Assembly: GCF_900289175.1 (NCBI RefSeq)
Contig: NZ_LT985747.1
Coordinates: 2,505,709 to 2,569,708, forward strand
DNA length: 64,000 nucleotides
Direction: 5' to 3'
Source of the DNA: Paenibacillus faecalis
Lineage (GTDB): Bacteria > Bacillota > Bacilli > Paenibacillales > Paenibacillaceae
Positions 42,882 to 53,993 of the stretch are shown piece after piece; positions within the stretch are counted from its first letter, which is position 1; each line of letters begins with the position of its first letter. The notes beneath the pieces were generated by a model. That model was given only the letters and a program-made list of their open reading frames with translations. It searched no databases and had not been told where the DNA came from. The position numbers were made by a program, and so were the translations under genes.

Positions 42882-43985
42882 ATGACAATCGCATCAGGAC
42901 AAAGTTACAAGCGCTTTCATTTGAAGCCGCTTTACATGGTGATCGGCTTCTCCCTTATGTTTATTGCAGTAATGATGATTTTTTCGAGCAGCGCATCTGC
43001 CCATGGGTACATCGAAGCCCCGGCAAGCCGTGCTGCCCTGTGTAAATCGGGTGAGAATAAAAATTGCGGCAGAGTTCAATATGAGCCTCAATCCTTGGAA
43101 GCTAGAGGAAATTTCCCTGCAGGCGGTCCGGTTGACGGACAGATCACTGGAGCGGGTATATTCACTGAGCTGTATGAGCAGACACCAACCCGCTGGGCAA
43201 AAGTAAATATGAATGGCGGATCTAACACATTCACTTGGACATTGTCCGCAAAACATGCAACTTCAGAATGGAAATACTACATTACGAAAAAAGGATGGGA
43301 CCCAAATAAGCCTCTCGCCCGCGCTGATCTGGAACTGTTCTGTTCTATCAATGACGGCGGCAAGAGACCGGGTGACAAAGTTACACATACTTGTAACGTA
43401 CCGACAGATCGCAGCGGCTATTATCTGATCCTCGGTGTATGGGAAATTGCGGATACAGGCAATGCGTTCTATCAAGTTATTGATGTAAATCTCAATAATG
43501 GCGGAAACAGCGGTGGCGGTGGCGGTGCCACTCCTGTTGATTCACAGGCACCAACTGCCCCAACGAATCTGAATTCTAACAGTGTAACAGCTAACAGCAT
43601 ATCTCTGGCATGGAACGCAGCTAATGATAACACAGCTGTAACCAGCTATGACATTTTCCGCGGTGCAACACTTGCCGGCAGCGTGTCAGGCTCCACGTTG
43701 AACTATACAGTCACGGGATTATCCGCTAACACGCCTTATACCTTTACGGTAAAAGCGAAGGATGCTGCCGGTAATGTATCTGCTGCAAGCAACAGTGTAA
43801 ATGTGACGACGGCTTCGAATCCAACGAATCCAAATCCTGGCGTAGCCGCTTGGGCACCGAATACTGTATATCAGACTGGATCACTAGTTACTTACAATGG
43901 TAACATTTATGAATCTCGGCAGCCTCATACCTCAATGGCTGGCTGGGAGCCAACAAATGTACCGGCTTTATGGACTTTGAAGTAA
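42882..43985 (+). CDS. AA10 lytic polysaccharide monooxygenase, LPMO-FnIII-CBM5
   Basis: AUG at 42882 follows AAGGAGG; the frame from 42846 has no site. A signal peptide ends ASA before His41, which becomes the N-terminal copper ligand of the mature enzyme (HGYIEAPASRA). The second brace histidine lies in SAKHATSEWKYYIT. After the AA10 domain (41-205) comes a Gly-rich linker, one fibronectin type III domain (about 220-310), and a C-terminal CBM5/12 chitin-binding module (WAPNTVYQTGSLVTYNGNIY with AGWEP). It should oxidatively cleave chitin outside the cell. It is monocistronic with a terminator. Confidence 0.95.
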   Translation: MTIASGQSYKRFHLKPLYMVIGFSLMFIAVMMIFSSSASAHGYIEAPASRAALCKSGENKNCGRVQYEPQSLEARGNFPAGGPVDGQITGAGIFTELYEQTPTRWAKVNMNGGSNTFTWTLSAKHATSEWKYYITKKGWDPNKPLARADLELFCSINDGGKRPGDKVTHTCNVPTDRSGYYLILGVWEIADTGNAFYQVIDVNLNNGGNSGGGGGATPVDSQAPTAPTNLNSNSVTANSISLAWNAANDNTAVTSYDIFRGATLAGSVSGSTLNYTVTGLSANTPYTFTVKAKDAAGNVSAASNSVNVTTASNPTNPNPGVAAWAPNTVYQTGSLVTYNGNIYESRQPHTSMAGWEPTNVPALWTLK

Positions 43986-44023
43986 TCGTCCTATAAGTCT
44001 ACATTGCTTCAGCCCGTTATGTA

Positions 44024-44070
44024 AAAAAAGCCCTCTGTTCTTCAGCAAGTATTGCTGATGAAGCAGAGGG
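44024..44070. terminator. Bidirectional terminator between LPMO and MarR genes
   Basis: CCCTCTG / CAGAGGG with inner TCAGCA/TGCTGA pairing (44031-44070), A-rich on the left and T-rich on the right. It serves both convergent genes. Confidence 0.8.
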
Positions 44071-44092
44071 TGTTTCATTTTTGTCAATTCGT

Positions 44093-44518
44093 TTATCCTA
44101 CTTCCTGAGGAGCAGCGCTTACCTTTCCGAGAAGATATACAAGGAGCTGCTGATTGTGAGAAGAGATTCGGTTTAAAACACTTGATAAATAATCATCTCT
44201 AATCTGTATTCCGCGCAGCAATTCCTGGCTTCCCCGTTCCGATATCGTCACCCACACGATGCGCCTGTCCTTTTCATCACGTTCACGGACAATAAGATCA
44301 TTCTTCTCCATCCGATCGAGCAGCATCGTGACTGCAGCCGGGCTCGTTGCCAAATAAGGAATAAAGTCGGACGGCTTCATTCTTTTCTGTTCCTCTAACA
44401 CCTCGAGGACAGTAAGCTGGGCTTCTGTCAAGGCAGGAGCTAACCCATTTTCCATATGCAGTTTATAATCCTTGGCCAGCTTGGACCATACTTTTGCGAA
44501 TTCGCTCGTATGCATCAT
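44093..44518 (-). CDS. MarR-family transcriptional regulator
   Basis: A winged-helix regulator of about 141 residues. Two adjacent AUG codons (44518 and 44515) follow GGAAGGGG. The DNA-binding core is KPSDFIPYLATSPAAVTMLL and DRMEKNDLIVRERDEKDRRI, the wing region of MarR proteins. It stands alone between convergent LPMO and divergent unknown sequence, so its targets are not evident. Members usually answer phenolic compounds, drugs or oxidants. Confidence 0.9.
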   Translation of the reverse strand: MMHTSEFAKVWSKLAKDYKLHMENGLAPALTEAQLTVLEVLEEQKRMKPSDFIPYLATSPAAVTMLLDRMEKNDLIVRERDEKDRRIVWVTISERGSQELLRGIQIRDDYLSSVLNRISSHNQQLLVYLLGKVSAAPQEVG

Positions 44519-44756
44519 TAACCCCTTCCTCTCCAAGAAAAATACATATGATCTACTACTTTAAAACGACAGGTCAATTCGATAGAAACTCCGGTAATTT
44601 ATAGGATTAATTTTCGCGCCACAAGCCCCTTTTTCCTGCTAATTTCGTTAAAAAATATAAATTCCAAGCATCCGACAAATGCTGTCAAGCCTGTAGTGAC
44701 AAGCTTTTTCAGACATCTCACACTTTCGACAATAGATGTGCTTTCTCTCTATAAAT

Positions 44757-44790
44757 AAAGACACCTGCTTTTCGAAAAGCCGGTGTCTTT
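44757..44790 (-). terminator. Terminator of parE-parC
   Basis: AAAGACACC / GGTGTCTTT with GCTTTT/AAAAGC inside, 32 bases beyond the parC stop. Confidence 0.75.
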
Positions 44791-44821
44791 GCTTTGTATT
44801 CTTAATTGTATGTGGTAACGG

Positions 44822-47281
44822 TCACTCCGCTGATTCTTCCTTCAACTCCGGCGACAGTATTACATCGACGACTTCACCTTTTTTACCTACAGCAGCAAGC
44901 TGTTTTCCTACTGATCTTGGTTCACTGATCGGAGCCTGTTCGGAATCAAATGGAAATGCAGTTCCTTCATTGCTGTATGCAATCAAATTCAGCGATTCGC
45001 GACAGTAGAAAGCTCCTGCTATACGGCTGCCGTTCGGTTTCACCCGCTTGCCTTCCTTGAATTCAAACGTAGCGATCCCTTTGCCGCCTCTGTTTTGGAT
45101 CGGATAATCCAGAAGCAAGCTGCGCTTCCCATATCCAAGGTCCGTTATCGTCAAAATCTCACCTTCATCTTCCATCACCCAAAGCGCCGCCAGCACTTCA
45201 TCATCTTCACGGAGCTGAATTCCTCTTACCCCGCCGGATACACGGCCCATGGCGTTAACCTCTTGCTCACGGAAGCGAATGCTCATGCCGTCTTTCGTGA
45301 TTAACATGATGTCTTTGTTACCATCACTTAGCTCTACCGTAATAACACGGTCATCACCGGATAGCTTCACTGCAGCCACTGCGCCCGTCCGTTTGGTCGC
45401 ATACTCTTTCAGCTCTGTCCGTTTCACTTGACCATTTCGGGTGACAAAAACAAGTGTCTTGCCTTCCTCTTCGATATTGGACACCGGGATGACCGATACA
45501 ATTTCATCTTCTTTCGGAAGCTGAATCACGTTCACAATCGCCGTACCGGCATCCTTCCATTTATACTCCGGAATCTGGTGAACCGGCAGAAGGAAGAACT
45601 GCCCCTTTTGTGTAAAAACAAGCAGATTATCCAAGGTGTTTACCTCGAACAGACGAGTAATATAGTCGCCTTCCTTCACTCCAGAACTATCAGGCTCGCC
45701 CCCTGAGCGTGTAAACGACAGCATGCTTGTCCGCTTGATGTATCCATCCCTGGATAGGGTGACAAGCACATCCTCAGCGGCAACCATCACCTCAAGGTTG
45801 ACCTTGATTTCTTCCACTTCTTCCTGAATCATTGATCGACGCTCGACGCCATACTTATCACGGATTTCCATCAGTTCCTTACGAATGACGGAAATGAGCT
45901 TCTTGTCACTGTTCAAAATGGCACGCAGACCCTCGATTTTTTTCATCAATTCATCCAGCTCTTTCTGAAGTGAATGAATTTCGAGATTCGTTAGCCGATA
46001 AAGCTGAAGTGTAAGGATTGAATCTGCCTGGCGCTCGGTAAAGCCGAACATCCATTGCAGATTTTTTTGTGCATCCTGACGATTTTTGGATGCCTTGATG
46101 GCTTCAATAACCTCATCCAAAATATTAAGTGCCTTTACAAGCCCCTCCAACACATGTGCACGGTCCTCTGCCCGTTCCAGCTCATACTGGGTACGGAAAG
46201 TGACAACCTCTCGCTGATGGGCAATATAAGCCTCAAGCATCGCCTTCAAGCCAAGCTGTTGAGGTGCCTTGTTTACAATCGCAACCATGTTGAAGTTGTA
46301 TGTGATCTGCAAATCTGTCTTTTTCAGCAAATAAGCCAGTATACCGTTAGCATCCGCGTCTTTTTTCAGTTCTACAACGATTCGCAGACCTTCACGTCCG
46401 CTTTCATCCCGAACCTCGGCAATGCCGTCTACCTTTTTCTCAAGGCGAATGTTCTCCATCGCGGTGACAAGCCGCGCCTTCACAACCTGATACGGAATTT
46501 CGGTTATGACGATCTGCTGCTTGCCGCCCCGCAATGATTCGATTTTCGTCTTTGAACGTAAATATATCCGGCCTCTGCCTGTACGGTAAGCGTCTTGTAT
46601 TCCTTTGCCGCCCATAATAATACCGCCTGTTGGAAAGTCAGGGCCTTTGATGAACGTCATGATTTCACTGAGCTCAATGTCCGGTTTTTGCATCACCGCA
46701 ATACTGGCGTCGATAACCTCACGCAAATTATGGGGAGGAATCTCCGTTGCAAAACCGGCTGATATGCCACTGGTCCCGTTGACAAGCAGATTCGGATAAC
46801 GTGAAGGAAGTACAACCGGCTCTTTCGCCGTATTGTCAAAGTTGTCCTTAAACAATACCGTTCTTTTCTCAATATCCCTCAGCATCTCCATCGCGATCGG
46901 CGACAAGCGTGCTTCTGTGTAACGCATTGCCGCCGCCGGATCATCGTCCTGCGAGCCCCAGTTGCCATGCCCGTCGATAAGCACATGTCCCATTTTCCAC
47001 GGCTGGGCCATACGGACCATACCTTCGTAAATGGAAGAGTCACCATGCGGGTGATAGTTACCCATGACATCCCCGACGGTTTTAGCCGACTTTCGATAAG
47101 GCTTGTCCGGCGTATTGCCGGAATCGTACATGGCATAAAGGATACGACGCTGGACCGGCTTCAGACCATCACGAACATCCGGTATCGCACGATCCTGAAT
47201 AATATATTTGGAATACCGGCCAAACCGGTCCCCTACGATCTCTTCCAGATATGCTGGCAAAAATTGTTCTGATAAACTCAT
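44822..47281 (-). CDS. parC: DNA topoisomerase IV subunit A
   Basis: Breaks and rejoins DNA to unlink daughter chromosomes. The protein has 819 residues. [19 protein letters not shown] opens the winged-helix region, [20 protein letters not shown] is the quinolone-determining region with Ser and Glu at wild-type-like positions, and the active tyrosine is in [10 protein letters not shown]. The C-terminal beta-pinwheel repeats (for example [11 protein letters not shown]) lack the GyrA box, supporting ParC over GyrA. It lies 11 bases behind parE in the same operon. Confidence 0.95.
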   Translation of the reverse strand: MSLSEQFLPAYLEEIVGDRFGRYSKYIIQDRAIPDVRDGLKPVQRRILYAMYDSGNTPDKPYRKSAKTVGDVMGNYHPHGDSSIYEGMVRMAQPWKMGHVLIDGHGNWGSQDDDPAAAMRYTEARLSPIAMEMLRDIEKRTVLFKDNFDNTAKEPVVLPSRYPNLLVNGTSGISAGFATEIPPHNLREVIDASIAVMQKPDIELSEIMTFIKGPDFPTGGIIMGGKGIQDAYRTGRGRIYLRSKTKIESLRGGKQQIVITEIPYQVVKARLVTAMENIRLEKKVDGIAEVRDESGREGLRIVVELKKDADANGILAYLLKKTDLQITYNFNMVAIVNKAPQQLGLKAMLEAYIAHQREVVTFRTQYELERAEDRAHVLEGLVKALNILDEVIEAIKASKNRQDAQKNLQWMFGFTERQADSILTLQLYRLTNLEIHSLQKELDELMKKIEGLRAILNSDKKLISVIRKELMEIRDKYGVERRSMIQEEVEEIKVNLEVMVAAEDVLVTLSRDGYIKRTSMLSFTRSGGEPDSSGVKEGDYITRLFEVNTLDNLLVFTQKGQFFLLPVHQIPEYKWKDAGTAIVNVIQLPKEDEIVSVIPVSNIEEEGKTLVFVTRNGQVKRTELKEYATKRTGAVAAVKLSGDDRVITVELSDGNKDIMLITKDGMSIRFREQEVNAMGRVSGGVRGIQLREDDEVLAALWVMEDEGEILTITDLGYGKRSLLLDYPIQNRGGKGIATFEFKEGKRVKPNGSRIAGAFYCRESLNLIAYSNEGTAFPFDSEQAPISEPRSVGKQLAAVGKKGEVVDVILSPELKEESAE

Positions 47282-47292
47282 GCCTTCACCTT

Positions 47293-49272
47293 CTATTCCT
47301 CAAACTCTGCAAAGTTGACATTTTCAACGATCCAGCGCTTCCGGGGATCAACCTTGTCCCCCATCAGTGTTGATACTCGACGTTCTGCTTTCGCAGCATC
47401 CTCAATTTGAACCTGCAGCAGCGTCCGCGTCTCTGGATTCATCGTCGTCTCCCACAATTGATCCGGGTTCATCTCTCCGAGACCTTTATAGCGCTGCAGT
47501 TCATACGATTTGAACTCCTTCAAGTAATTCGCGAGCTGTTCTTCACTCCACGCATATCTTACCGTCTCCAGCTTGCCTGATTTGCTGGAGATTTTGTAAA
47601 GCGGAGGCTGGGCGATATATACACGGCCATCATCGATCAATGGCTTCATGTACCGATAGAAGAATGTGAGAAGCAGCACTTGAATATGCGCACCGTCTGT
47701 ATCCGCATCGGTCATTATAATAATTTTTGAATAATTACTATCCGGAGCTGAAAATTCGTTACCGATTCCGGCACCGATTGCAGCTACAATGGCTCGGTAC
47801 TCATCATTTTTTAATATGTCCGCAAGCTTGGACTTTTCCGGATTCATCGGCTTACCCTTCAGGGGCAAGATCGCCTGCAGCTTGGAGTCCCGTCCTTGCT
47901 TCGCGGAACCGCCAGCGGAATCGCCTTCCACGATGAACAGCTCGGTACGGGTAAAATCCTTCGATTGAGCTGGCGACAACTTGCCCCCAAGGTTGGAGCT
48001 TTCGCTGCGTTTTTTGCCGGAACGCATCTCATCCCGTGCTTTACGGGCTGCCTCACGAGCTTTGGAAGCCTGGATCGCCTTCTTCAGAAGAGTTTGCGCA
48101 ATCTGCGGATTTTCCTCCAAAAAGATTTGCATTTTCTCGGTCACGACACTATCGACTGCACTGCGGGCTGACGCACTTCCGAGCTGATCCTTGGTCTGGC
48201 CAACAAACTCCACCTCGGACATCTTGACGCTGATGACAGCCATCATGCCTTCGCGCAAATCGTTGCCTTCCAGGTTCTTGTCTTTCTCCTTCAAAAGATT
48301 GTTCTTGCGAGCATAATCGTTCATCACCCGAGTATAAGCGGTCTTAAAACCTGTTTCGTGCGTTCCTCCACCCCGCGTCGGAATAGAGTTAACAAACGAA
48401 GCAAGCGTCTCCGTATAACCTCCGTTATACTGCATAGCAATCTCTACTTCGATGTCATCCTTCTCGGCGTAAAAATGAATAACCTCATGAAGCACATCTT
48501 TACCTTCATTTAAAAATTCAACGAATTGACTCGCTCCGCCCTCATAAAAAAACTCTTCGCTGTTGCCGTTACGTTCATCCTTGAGCACGATCCGCAGGCC
48601 TGAGTTCAGAAAAGCGATCTCCTGAAGCCGCTCTGCCAATGTATCAAAACTCAATTGAATGCCCGAAGGAAACACCCGGGCATCCGGCTTGAACGTTACC
48701 TTCGTCCCGGTCTTGTTCGTATTTCCTTTAATTTCAAGACCCGTCACCGGCTCTCCGACATGCTCAATTCCTTTTTTATCCTGCCAATATTCAAAACGCT
48801 GACGATGAATTTTACCATCACGGTATATTTCCACCTCAAGCCATTCAGACAGCGCATTCGTTACGGATGCACCTACACCATGAAGCCCCCCGGACTTCTT
48901 GTATCCCGAACCGCCGAATTTACCGCCTGCGTGCAAAATGGTGAACACCACCTGCGGTGTCGGAATGCCGGTCTTATGTATCCCTGTCGGGATTCCTCGA
49001 CCGTTATCATATACCGTAACAGAATCGTCCTTGTGTAAAGTAATTTCTATTCTCGAGCAGTACTTTGCAAGATGCTCATCGACCGCATTATCTACAATTT
49101 CCCAAACCAGATGATGCAATCCTGACGAGCTTGTGCTGCCTATGTACATGCCTGGCCGTTTGCGCACCGCAACGAGCCCCTCGAGCACTTGAATGTCGTC
49201 AGCATCGTATCCCGAACGACCACCAGGGCCGTTCTGTGATGACTCTGCAAACCTATCGATCTGTTCGACCAT
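47293..49272 (-). CDS. parE: DNA topoisomerase IV subunit B
   Basis: The ATPase partner of ParC, 659 residues. Recognisable parts are [33 protein letters not shown] (ATP pocket), [15 protein letters not shown], the TOPRIM motif [37 protein letters not shown] and the C-terminal [23 protein letters not shown] follows GAAGGAGGAG. A 79-base gap separates it from the ABC permease gene upstream. Confidence 0.95.
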   Translation of the reverse strand: MVEQIDRFAESSQNGPGGRSGYDADDIQVLEGLVAVRKRPGMYIGSTSSSGLHHLVWEIVDNAVDEHLAKYCSRIEITLHKDDSVTVYDNGRGIPTGIHKTGIPTPQVVFTILHAGGKFGGSGYKKSGGLHGVGASVTNALSEWLEVEIYRDGKIHRQRFEYWQDKKGIEHVGEPVTGLEIKGNTNKTGTKVTFKPDARVFPSGIQLSFDTLAERLQEIAFLNSGLRIVLKDERNGNSEEFFYEGGASQFVEFLNEGKDVLHEVIHFYAEKDDIEVEIAMQYNGGYTETLASFVNSIPTRGGGTHETGFKTAYTRVMNDYARKNNLLKEKDKNLEGNDLREGMMAVISVKMSEVEFVGQTKDQLGSASARSAVDSVVTEKMQIFLEENPQIAQTLLKKAIQASKAREAARKARDEMRSGKKRSESSNLGGKLSPAQSKDFTRTELFIVEGDSAGGSAKQGRDSKLQAILPLKGKPMNPEKSKLADILKNDEYRAIVAAIGAGIGNEFSAPDSNYSKIIIMTDADTDGAHIQVLLLTFFYRYMKPLIDDGRVYIAQPPLYKISSKSGKLETVRYAWSEEQLANYLKEFKSYELQRYKGLGEMNPDQLWETTMNPETRTLLQVQIEDAAKAERRVSTLMGDKVDPRKRWIVENVNFAEFEE

Positions 49273-49351
49273 TCATGCTCCTCCTTCATATTTCGCTTAT
49301 AACGGGGCTTCCCCCAAAAGGCAAACAAATGTTTTGTATGCATCGTCCATT

Positions 49352-50341
49352 TTAATTCAAAATGTCCCGTTTCGTAAAGACAATGAATGAAATGATCACG
49401 GCCACCGCTGCCCAAACGCTCAAAACGGCTAGAGAAAATTGAAGTGTCATTCCTTCAATCGGTGGCAAGTTGCCTGCTAAATAATCGGTTAGATCCAAAT
49501 TTACCATAAATAAGTATTTGGCGCTGTTCCAGGCAGATGCCATATTCGTTAATATCGTACCAGCAATAAGCGCAGCCATCATAACAACGATGCTAGCCGC
49601 CGTACTCCGGACAAGGACAGATACCATAAATGCCAACATCGCGACAACCATGCTGACAAACCAGATCAGGCCTCCTTGCATAAGCAAATACTTCCACTGC
49701 GGCACCGCATGAACAGCTGACATATCCACATCGGAGCCTACGATTTTGAAGCCGGTAAATACCGGAAAATCAAACCCTTTATAACCGAAAGCAAGACCGG
49801 AGATCAAATATGAAATAATAAATGTCGACATAACGATCAGCGAGACGAACATCAATAGAGCGATCAGCTTGCTGAGCAGCACCTTCCACCTTTTCACCGG
49901 CCGGGTCAGCAGCATTTTTATCGTACCGGTCGTCCTCTCGCCCGACACGATATCGGAGGCTATAGCCATTATTAGCAACGGGATGAACAAAGTTACGGCG
50001 TTATTCATAAATTCCCGCGTAAAAGTAACAGCATTCGGCTCATTTGGATTAATATCATGCTCCAAATAATACTGCATTTGTTGAATATAGATTTGCCTGT
50101 ATCTTTTCCATTCTTCCGGTACTCTATCACTACCCAGAGAGTTTTCGTTATCCGTGATTCGCTGCTGCAATTCCAGACGCCAATCTCCAGCAAATTTGTC
50201 TTTGCTGCGCTCTGCCGCTTTCATCTGTGCATAGGTAAACATCGGCACCAAAACCAGCAGCACCAATAAAACAACATAAAAGCGTTTTCGCTTGATGATC
50301 TTAAGCGTTTCGTTCTTTACAAGCGGCAGGATGCTACTCAA
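49352..50341 (-). CDS. ABC-2 type transporter permease
   Basis: A membrane protein of about 330 residues. One helix near the N-terminus (RFYVVLLVLLVLVPMFTYA) is followed by a long extracellular loop, and five more hydrophobic segments form the ABC-2 core (VTLFIPLLIMAIASDIVSGE is the characteristic stretch). UUG at 50341 has AAGGTGAG at proper distance; GUG at 50350 overlaps that site and is less likely. It overlaps the ATPase gene, so the two are translationally coupled and form one exporter. The substrate is unknown. Confidence 0.85.
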   Translation of the reverse strand: MSSILPLVKNETLKIIKRKRFYVVLLVLLVLVPMFTYAQMKAAERSKDKFAGDWRLELQQRITDNENSLGSDRVPEEWKRYRQIYIQQMQYYLEHDINPNEPNAVTFTREFMNNAVTLFIPLLIMAIASDIVSGERTTGTIKMLLTRPVKRWKVLLSKLIALLMFVSLIVMSTFIISYLISGLAFGYKGFDFPVFTGFKIVGSDVDMSAVHAVPQWKYLLMQGGLIWFVSMVVAMLAFMVSVLVRSTAASIVVMMAALIAGTILTNMASAWNSAKYLFMVNLDLTDYLAGNLPPIEGMTLQFSLAVLSVWAAVAVIISFIVFTKRDILN

Positions 50342-51302
50342 TACCCTCACCTTCCGTCATCTGCAGGAACAGCTGTTCCAGCGTTGGATTGATACGGCTC
50401 ACACCCCGGACCTCTACCCCTTCGGAAACGAGTGCTTCGACAGCAGAAGACGTATCTTCCTCCTGAATCCGGGTAACGATGGCATCCGGTGACATACCGG
50501 CCAGTATGGAATCATCCAGCAGGGCCTCCGGGTTATCCAACACCTCACACCTCTCTTGCTTATGAAGTACGCCCCGGCCAACATCTGCAGGGGAGAGCTC
50601 CCATATTACATATCCCGTACTGCTGGAGATCAGCTCGTCCACACCGCCGACCGCAAGCACTCTTCCACCGCTAATAATGGCCACCCGATCACATAACAGC
50701 TGAATTTCACTAAGCAAATGACTGGATACGAATACTGCCAAGCCTTCCCCGGAAAGGCGGTGAATAAACTCCCGCATTTCCTTGATTCCTTTCGGATCAA
50801 GCCCGTTTGTCGGCTCGTCCAGAATCAGAAGCTTCGGTCTGCCCAACAATGCCTGTGCGATGCCGAGACGCTGACGCATACCGAGTGAATATGTGCTGAC
50901 TCGATCATGTATCCGCTTGTCCATTCGAACGATATGGACCACCTCGCGAATACGCTCCGCATCAATACCTGGCTGCATACGGGCGAAATGCTCCAGATTT
51001 TCCCATCCTGTCAGGTAAGTATACATTTCAGGATTTTCAACGATCGATCCGACATAGCGCAGCGCCTGCTCCTGCTGCCGATTCACATCATAACCGCATA
51101 CCTTAATGACGCCTTCTGTAGGCTTTATAAGGTCAACCAGCATACGAATCGTTGTCGTCTTTCCCGCACCGTTTGGTCCAAGAAATCCAAATACCTCTCC
51201 CGCTCTGACATCAAAGGTCACGTCATGAATAATCCATTTCCGGCCAATTTTCTTTTTAACATGTTCTACGGACAAAACAACATTCTGATGATCTGCGAGC
51301 AT
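50334..51302 (-). CDS. ABC transporter ATP-binding protein
   Basis: The protein has 322 residues. Walker A is GPNGAGKTT near residue 43, the signature is YSLGMRQRLGIAQALL, Walker B is LLILDEPTNGLDP, and SSHLLSEIQLLCDRVAII is the H-loop. The C-terminal 100 residues are an extra domain common in bacitracin-type and drug-type ATPases (BcrA-like). It works with the overlapping permease. AUG at 51302 follows GGGGGAAT. It is 23 bases downstream of the SGNH hydrolase gene. Confidence 0.92.
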   Translation of the reverse strand: MLADHQNVVLSVEHVKKKIGRKWIIHDVTFDVRAGEVFGFLGPNGAGKTTTIRMLVDLIKPTEGVIKVCGYDVNRQQEQALRYVGSIVENPEMYTYLTGWENLEHFARMQPGIDAERIREVVHIVRMDKRIHDRVSTYSLGMRQRLGIAQALLGRPKLLILDEPTNGLDPKGIKEMREFIHRLSGEGLAVFVSSHLLSEIQLLCDRVAIISGGRVLAVGGVDELISSSTGYVIWELSPADVGRGVLHKQERCEVLDNPEALLDDSILAGMSPDAIVTRIQEEDTSSAVEALVSEGVEVRGVSRINPTLEQLFLQMTEGEGIE

Positions 51303-51325
51303 TTTATTCCCCCTTCACCATCCCA

Positions 51326-52198
51326 TTAGAGAATACCCTGCACAATCCGTTCAGCAATGGCCTGATAACCTTCGCCGTTTGGATGAAAATGATCAGAAGA
51401 TAAATAAACATCGAGCTTTCCTTGAAACAGATCAAACGTCGGGATCAACATCATATTCGAGTCCATGTTCACAATCTGCTGTGCGGCATGGTTCCAGGCT
51501 GAAACGGCGATATTTCCGGGAACGAGCAGTTCCTCCATATCCGCAAAAGGATGATACAGACCGATCAGGATCACTCTTGCCTTCGGATTAATCTCCCGGA
51601 TTCTCTCTAAAATCTGCTTCAAATTTTCCGTTGCCTCTGGTAAAACCTCTTTTAATTGCTCCGGATTCAGCTCAACTTCTCCTGCTTGGGCATTCTTCAT
51701 CAAGTCGCTACCTCGAAACAAATCGTTGCCGCCAATAGACAAGAAAATAAGGTCAGACTGCTTGAGGGAATACTGTATGCCCCTCTCCTCCAGCTTTGGC
51801 AAAAGCGCCTCTGTGGTCATCCCGTTGATCGCAAGGTTGTTAAGCAGTTCGCTTGGGCGCTGTTTATCATTCAATATTTGAATGCTCCTGCGAACAAACC
51901 CGCTCCCGGTATGATCACCCGTCCCTTTGGCAAGAGAATCTCCGATGGCGGTCACTTTCAATTGTTCCGGCAAAGGCGGAAGAGCCTCGGATTCAGCATC
52001 CTCCTCCGGTGGGGTTTCGGGCTTATTCGCGGATGCGTTACCTTCATGTTCAGCCGGAACGGGCGCTATATCCGAAGATGCTGAAGCTTCAGGCGAAGTA
52101 ATATCCTGTATGGCATAAATAAATCCAACAAGAAAAACAATCGTAAAAATGACAGAAACCGATGCGGTAATCCGCCATATCCATTTTGAAGAGATCAA
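51326..52198 (-). CDS. Membrane-anchored SGNH/GDSL-type hydrolase
   Basis: UUG start at 52198 with GGGGAGGG in front. The protein has 290 residues: one N-terminal membrane helix (ITASVSVIFTIVFLVGFIYA), an acidic Pro-rich spacer (about 30-75), then the esterase fold with block I IGDSLAKG, block III GGNDLF and the catalytic Asp/His in SSDHFHPNGEGY. The active site lies outside the cell. Relatives such as YpmR hydrolyse lipid or acyl esters; the substrate is unknown. It leads the ABC transporter operon. Confidence 0.88.
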   Translation of the reverse strand: MISSKWIWRITASVSVIFTIVFLVGFIYAIQDITSPEASASSDIAPVPAEHEGNASANKPETPPEEDAESEALPPLPEQLKVTAIGDSLAKGTGDHTGSGFVRRSIQILNDKQRPSELLNNLAINGMTTEALLPKLEERGIQYSLKQSDLIFLSIGGNDLFRGSDLMKNAQAGEVELNPEQLKEVLPEATENLKQILERIREINPKARVILIGLYHPFADMEELLVPGNIAVSAWNHAAQQIVNMDSNMMLIPTFDLFQGKLDVYLSSDHFHPNGEGYQAIAERIVQGIL

Positions 52199-52340
52199 GA
52201 AGAGCCCTCCCCGGCTAAATGATGGATGTCAGTTCTACTATAGTATTTCGGCCAATTCCATAACTATATGTACATAAACATAAATCTTCTATGTGAAATT
52301 TGCAAATGAGACAGGCTCCAAATATGAAGAAAACAACAAA

Positions 52341-52368
52341 AAACAGGAGGGATTGCCCCCCCTGTTTC
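52341..52368 (-). terminator. Terminator of the CAP protein gene
   Basis: AAACAGG / CCTGTTT with GGG/CCC inside (one mismatch), followed on the minus strand by TTTTTTGTTG. Confidence 0.75.
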
Positions 52369-52386
52369 AAAAAAAATTATGAATGA

Positions 52387-53088
52387 TTACTGACTGATAA
52401 ATTCCTGTACCCAATATCCGTTATAGTACCCGACACCGATCATCGTAAAGTTCGGAGACAGGATGTTTTGACGGTGACCTTCACTGTTCATCCAAGAGTT
52501 CATAACTTCTTCCGGTGTACGTTGACCCATGGCGATGTTCTCACCAGCGTAGCTGTAAGAAATACCATACTGCTTCATCATATCAAATGGAGAACCATAC
52601 GTTGGAGAATTATGATCAAAATATTTGTTATCATTCATATCTTTTGCCTTGTCTACTGCCATTTTCGTAAGCCCTTCGTGAACAGTCAAAGGTTTCAATC
52701 CGGCTTTTTCACGTTCCTTATTCACAAGCGTGACAACCTGGCTCGCAAACGTGGATTTATCGGATGCATTTGCAGGTTCTGACGGCTTTGATGGCTGGGT
52801 CGGCTCAACCGGATTCGTCGATGGAGCTGCTGTAGAAGCTGATGGCTTTTCTACCTCCGGTTTGGATGTTTCAGATTGTGGTTTAGCTTCCGGCTTCGAA
52901 ACTACACAGTTAAAAGAACCTTTCCATCCTTGACTCTCCAAAAACTGCTGGATCTTTTGTTGCCAACCCTGTGAATTTTCTGTTGAAGCGGGTGCAGCTG
53001 CAGACGCGGATGCAGGAAGCATAATACCTACGGACAAGACGGCTGCGATACCACCGCTAACGAGTTTCTTAATCATCGGTTTCTTCAT
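52387..53088 (-). CDS. Secreted CAP-domain protein (YkwD-like)
   Basis: The protein has 233 residues with a signal peptide ending near ASASAAAP. A Pro/Ser/Glu-rich spacer (about 70-115) follows, then a CAP/SCP domain: LVNKEREKAGLKPLTVHEGL, the cavity histidine in NKYFDHNSPTYGSPFDMM, the second histidine in MNSWMNSEGHRQNIL, and IGVGYYNGYWVQEFI at the end. Such proteins are common in Bacillota, including spore-coat-like and secreted forms, but their activity is unknown. Monocistronic. Confidence 0.92.
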   Translation of the reverse strand: MKKPMIKKLVSGGIAAVLSVGIMLPASASAAAPASTENSQGWQQKIQQFLESQGWKGSFNCVVSKPEAKPQSETSKPEVEKPSASTAAPSTNPVEPTQPSKPSEPANASDKSTFASQVVTLVNKEREKAGLKPLTVHEGLTKMAVDKAKDMNDNKYFDHNSPTYGSPFDMMKQYGISYSYAGENIAMGQRTPEEVMNSWMNSEGHRQNILSPNFTMIGVGYYNGYWVQEFISQ

Positions 53089-53210
53089 CTACCCAAGCAT
53101 CTCCTTTGTCTAAAATAGTTACATTTTTGTAATCAACCACGAACACAGTGTAACATATCTGTTATCCGAATCCACCCCACAAATGTTGGAAAAAAATATG
53201 CGAACAACGC

Positions 53211-53255
53211 CAAAAAAGCTATCCCCCAACAGAAGTAGACGTGTTGGAAGATAGC
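53211..53255 (-). terminator. Terminator of the GntR operon
   Basis: GCTATC / GATAGC with CCAAC/GTTGG inside (53218-53255), and six T on the minus strand after it. Placed 15 bases past the regulator stop. Confidence 0.75.
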
Positions 53256-53270
53256 CTATGGCTTTCTTGA

Positions 53271-53987
53271 TTACATCTCGTAATTCACTACATAGTTTTG
53301 AAGCTCTGTATTGTAATAACCAATACTGAACTCTCTTATATTTCCCTGCTCATCATAGGAATAACGTGCTCTCTTCAGCACAGGTTTTCCTGCGCTCATC
53401 TGAAGCATGGATGCGATATGCTCCGGCGGAGCAGCAACATCGAATTCATCACGCAGTTTATCCAGCGAGATGTCTTGTTCCTCCAATAAACCATACAGGG
53501 ATTGGTCATTTAAATCGGACAGTTTGACATCACCGATGCTATTCATTAAATAATGCGTGTAATAAATATAAGGAACATCATCCAGTAAATAGACACGCTC
53601 CAGCTTCAAGCAGTTCTCGCCAAATAACGAATACGGCTCGGTACCTGCTTCATTCCTTACCATTTCCGCATTCAGCCATTGCTTTTTAATCTGATGCCCC
53701 TCTTCAACCAAAATCTCCGTGAATCGTTTCCATCTGGATAGTTTGGAGGTGGAGGTAATTCGAATCACCTTGGTCCCTTTCCCGCTTCCCTTCTCCAGAT
53801 AACCTTCCTGAACCAGCTCTTGAATAGCGCCTCTGACCGTAATTTTGCTTACACCAAATTCCTTCTCCAGCTGAGGCTCAGAAGGTATATTCGTTCCTAA
53901 CGGATATACGCCATAGAGAATACGATCTTTGATTATATTTTTGATCTGCAAATATAAGGGCCTATCTTTACGGGATAAGCTCACCAC
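53271..53987 (-). CDS. GntR/HutC-family repressor of the operon
   Basis: The protein has about 238 residues. The winged helix is at the N-terminus (PLGTNIPSEPQLEKEFGVSK and ITVRGAIQELVQEGYLEKGS) and a UTRA effector domain follows (LERVYLLDDVPYIYY, ending REFSIGYYNTELQNYVV). Tandem GUG codons at 53987 and 53984 follow AAAGG. It is the last gene of the five-gene operon and probably controls it through the two palindromes at 57960-57975 and 58012-58027. The likely effector is a sugar phosphate of the pathway. Confidence 0.9.
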   Translation of the reverse strand: MVSLSRKDRPLYLQIKNIIKDRILYGVYPLGTNIPSEPQLEKEFGVSKITVRGAIQELVQEGYLEKGSGKGTKVIRITSTSKLSRWKRFTEILVEEGHQIKKQWLNAEMVRNEAGTEPYSLFGENCLKLERVYLLDDVPYIYYTHYLMNSIGDVKLSDLNDQSLYGLLEEQDISLDKLRDEFDVAAPPEHIASMLQMSAGKPVLKRARYSYDEQGNIREFSIGYYNTELQNYVVNYEM

Positions 53988-53993
53988 TGTCCA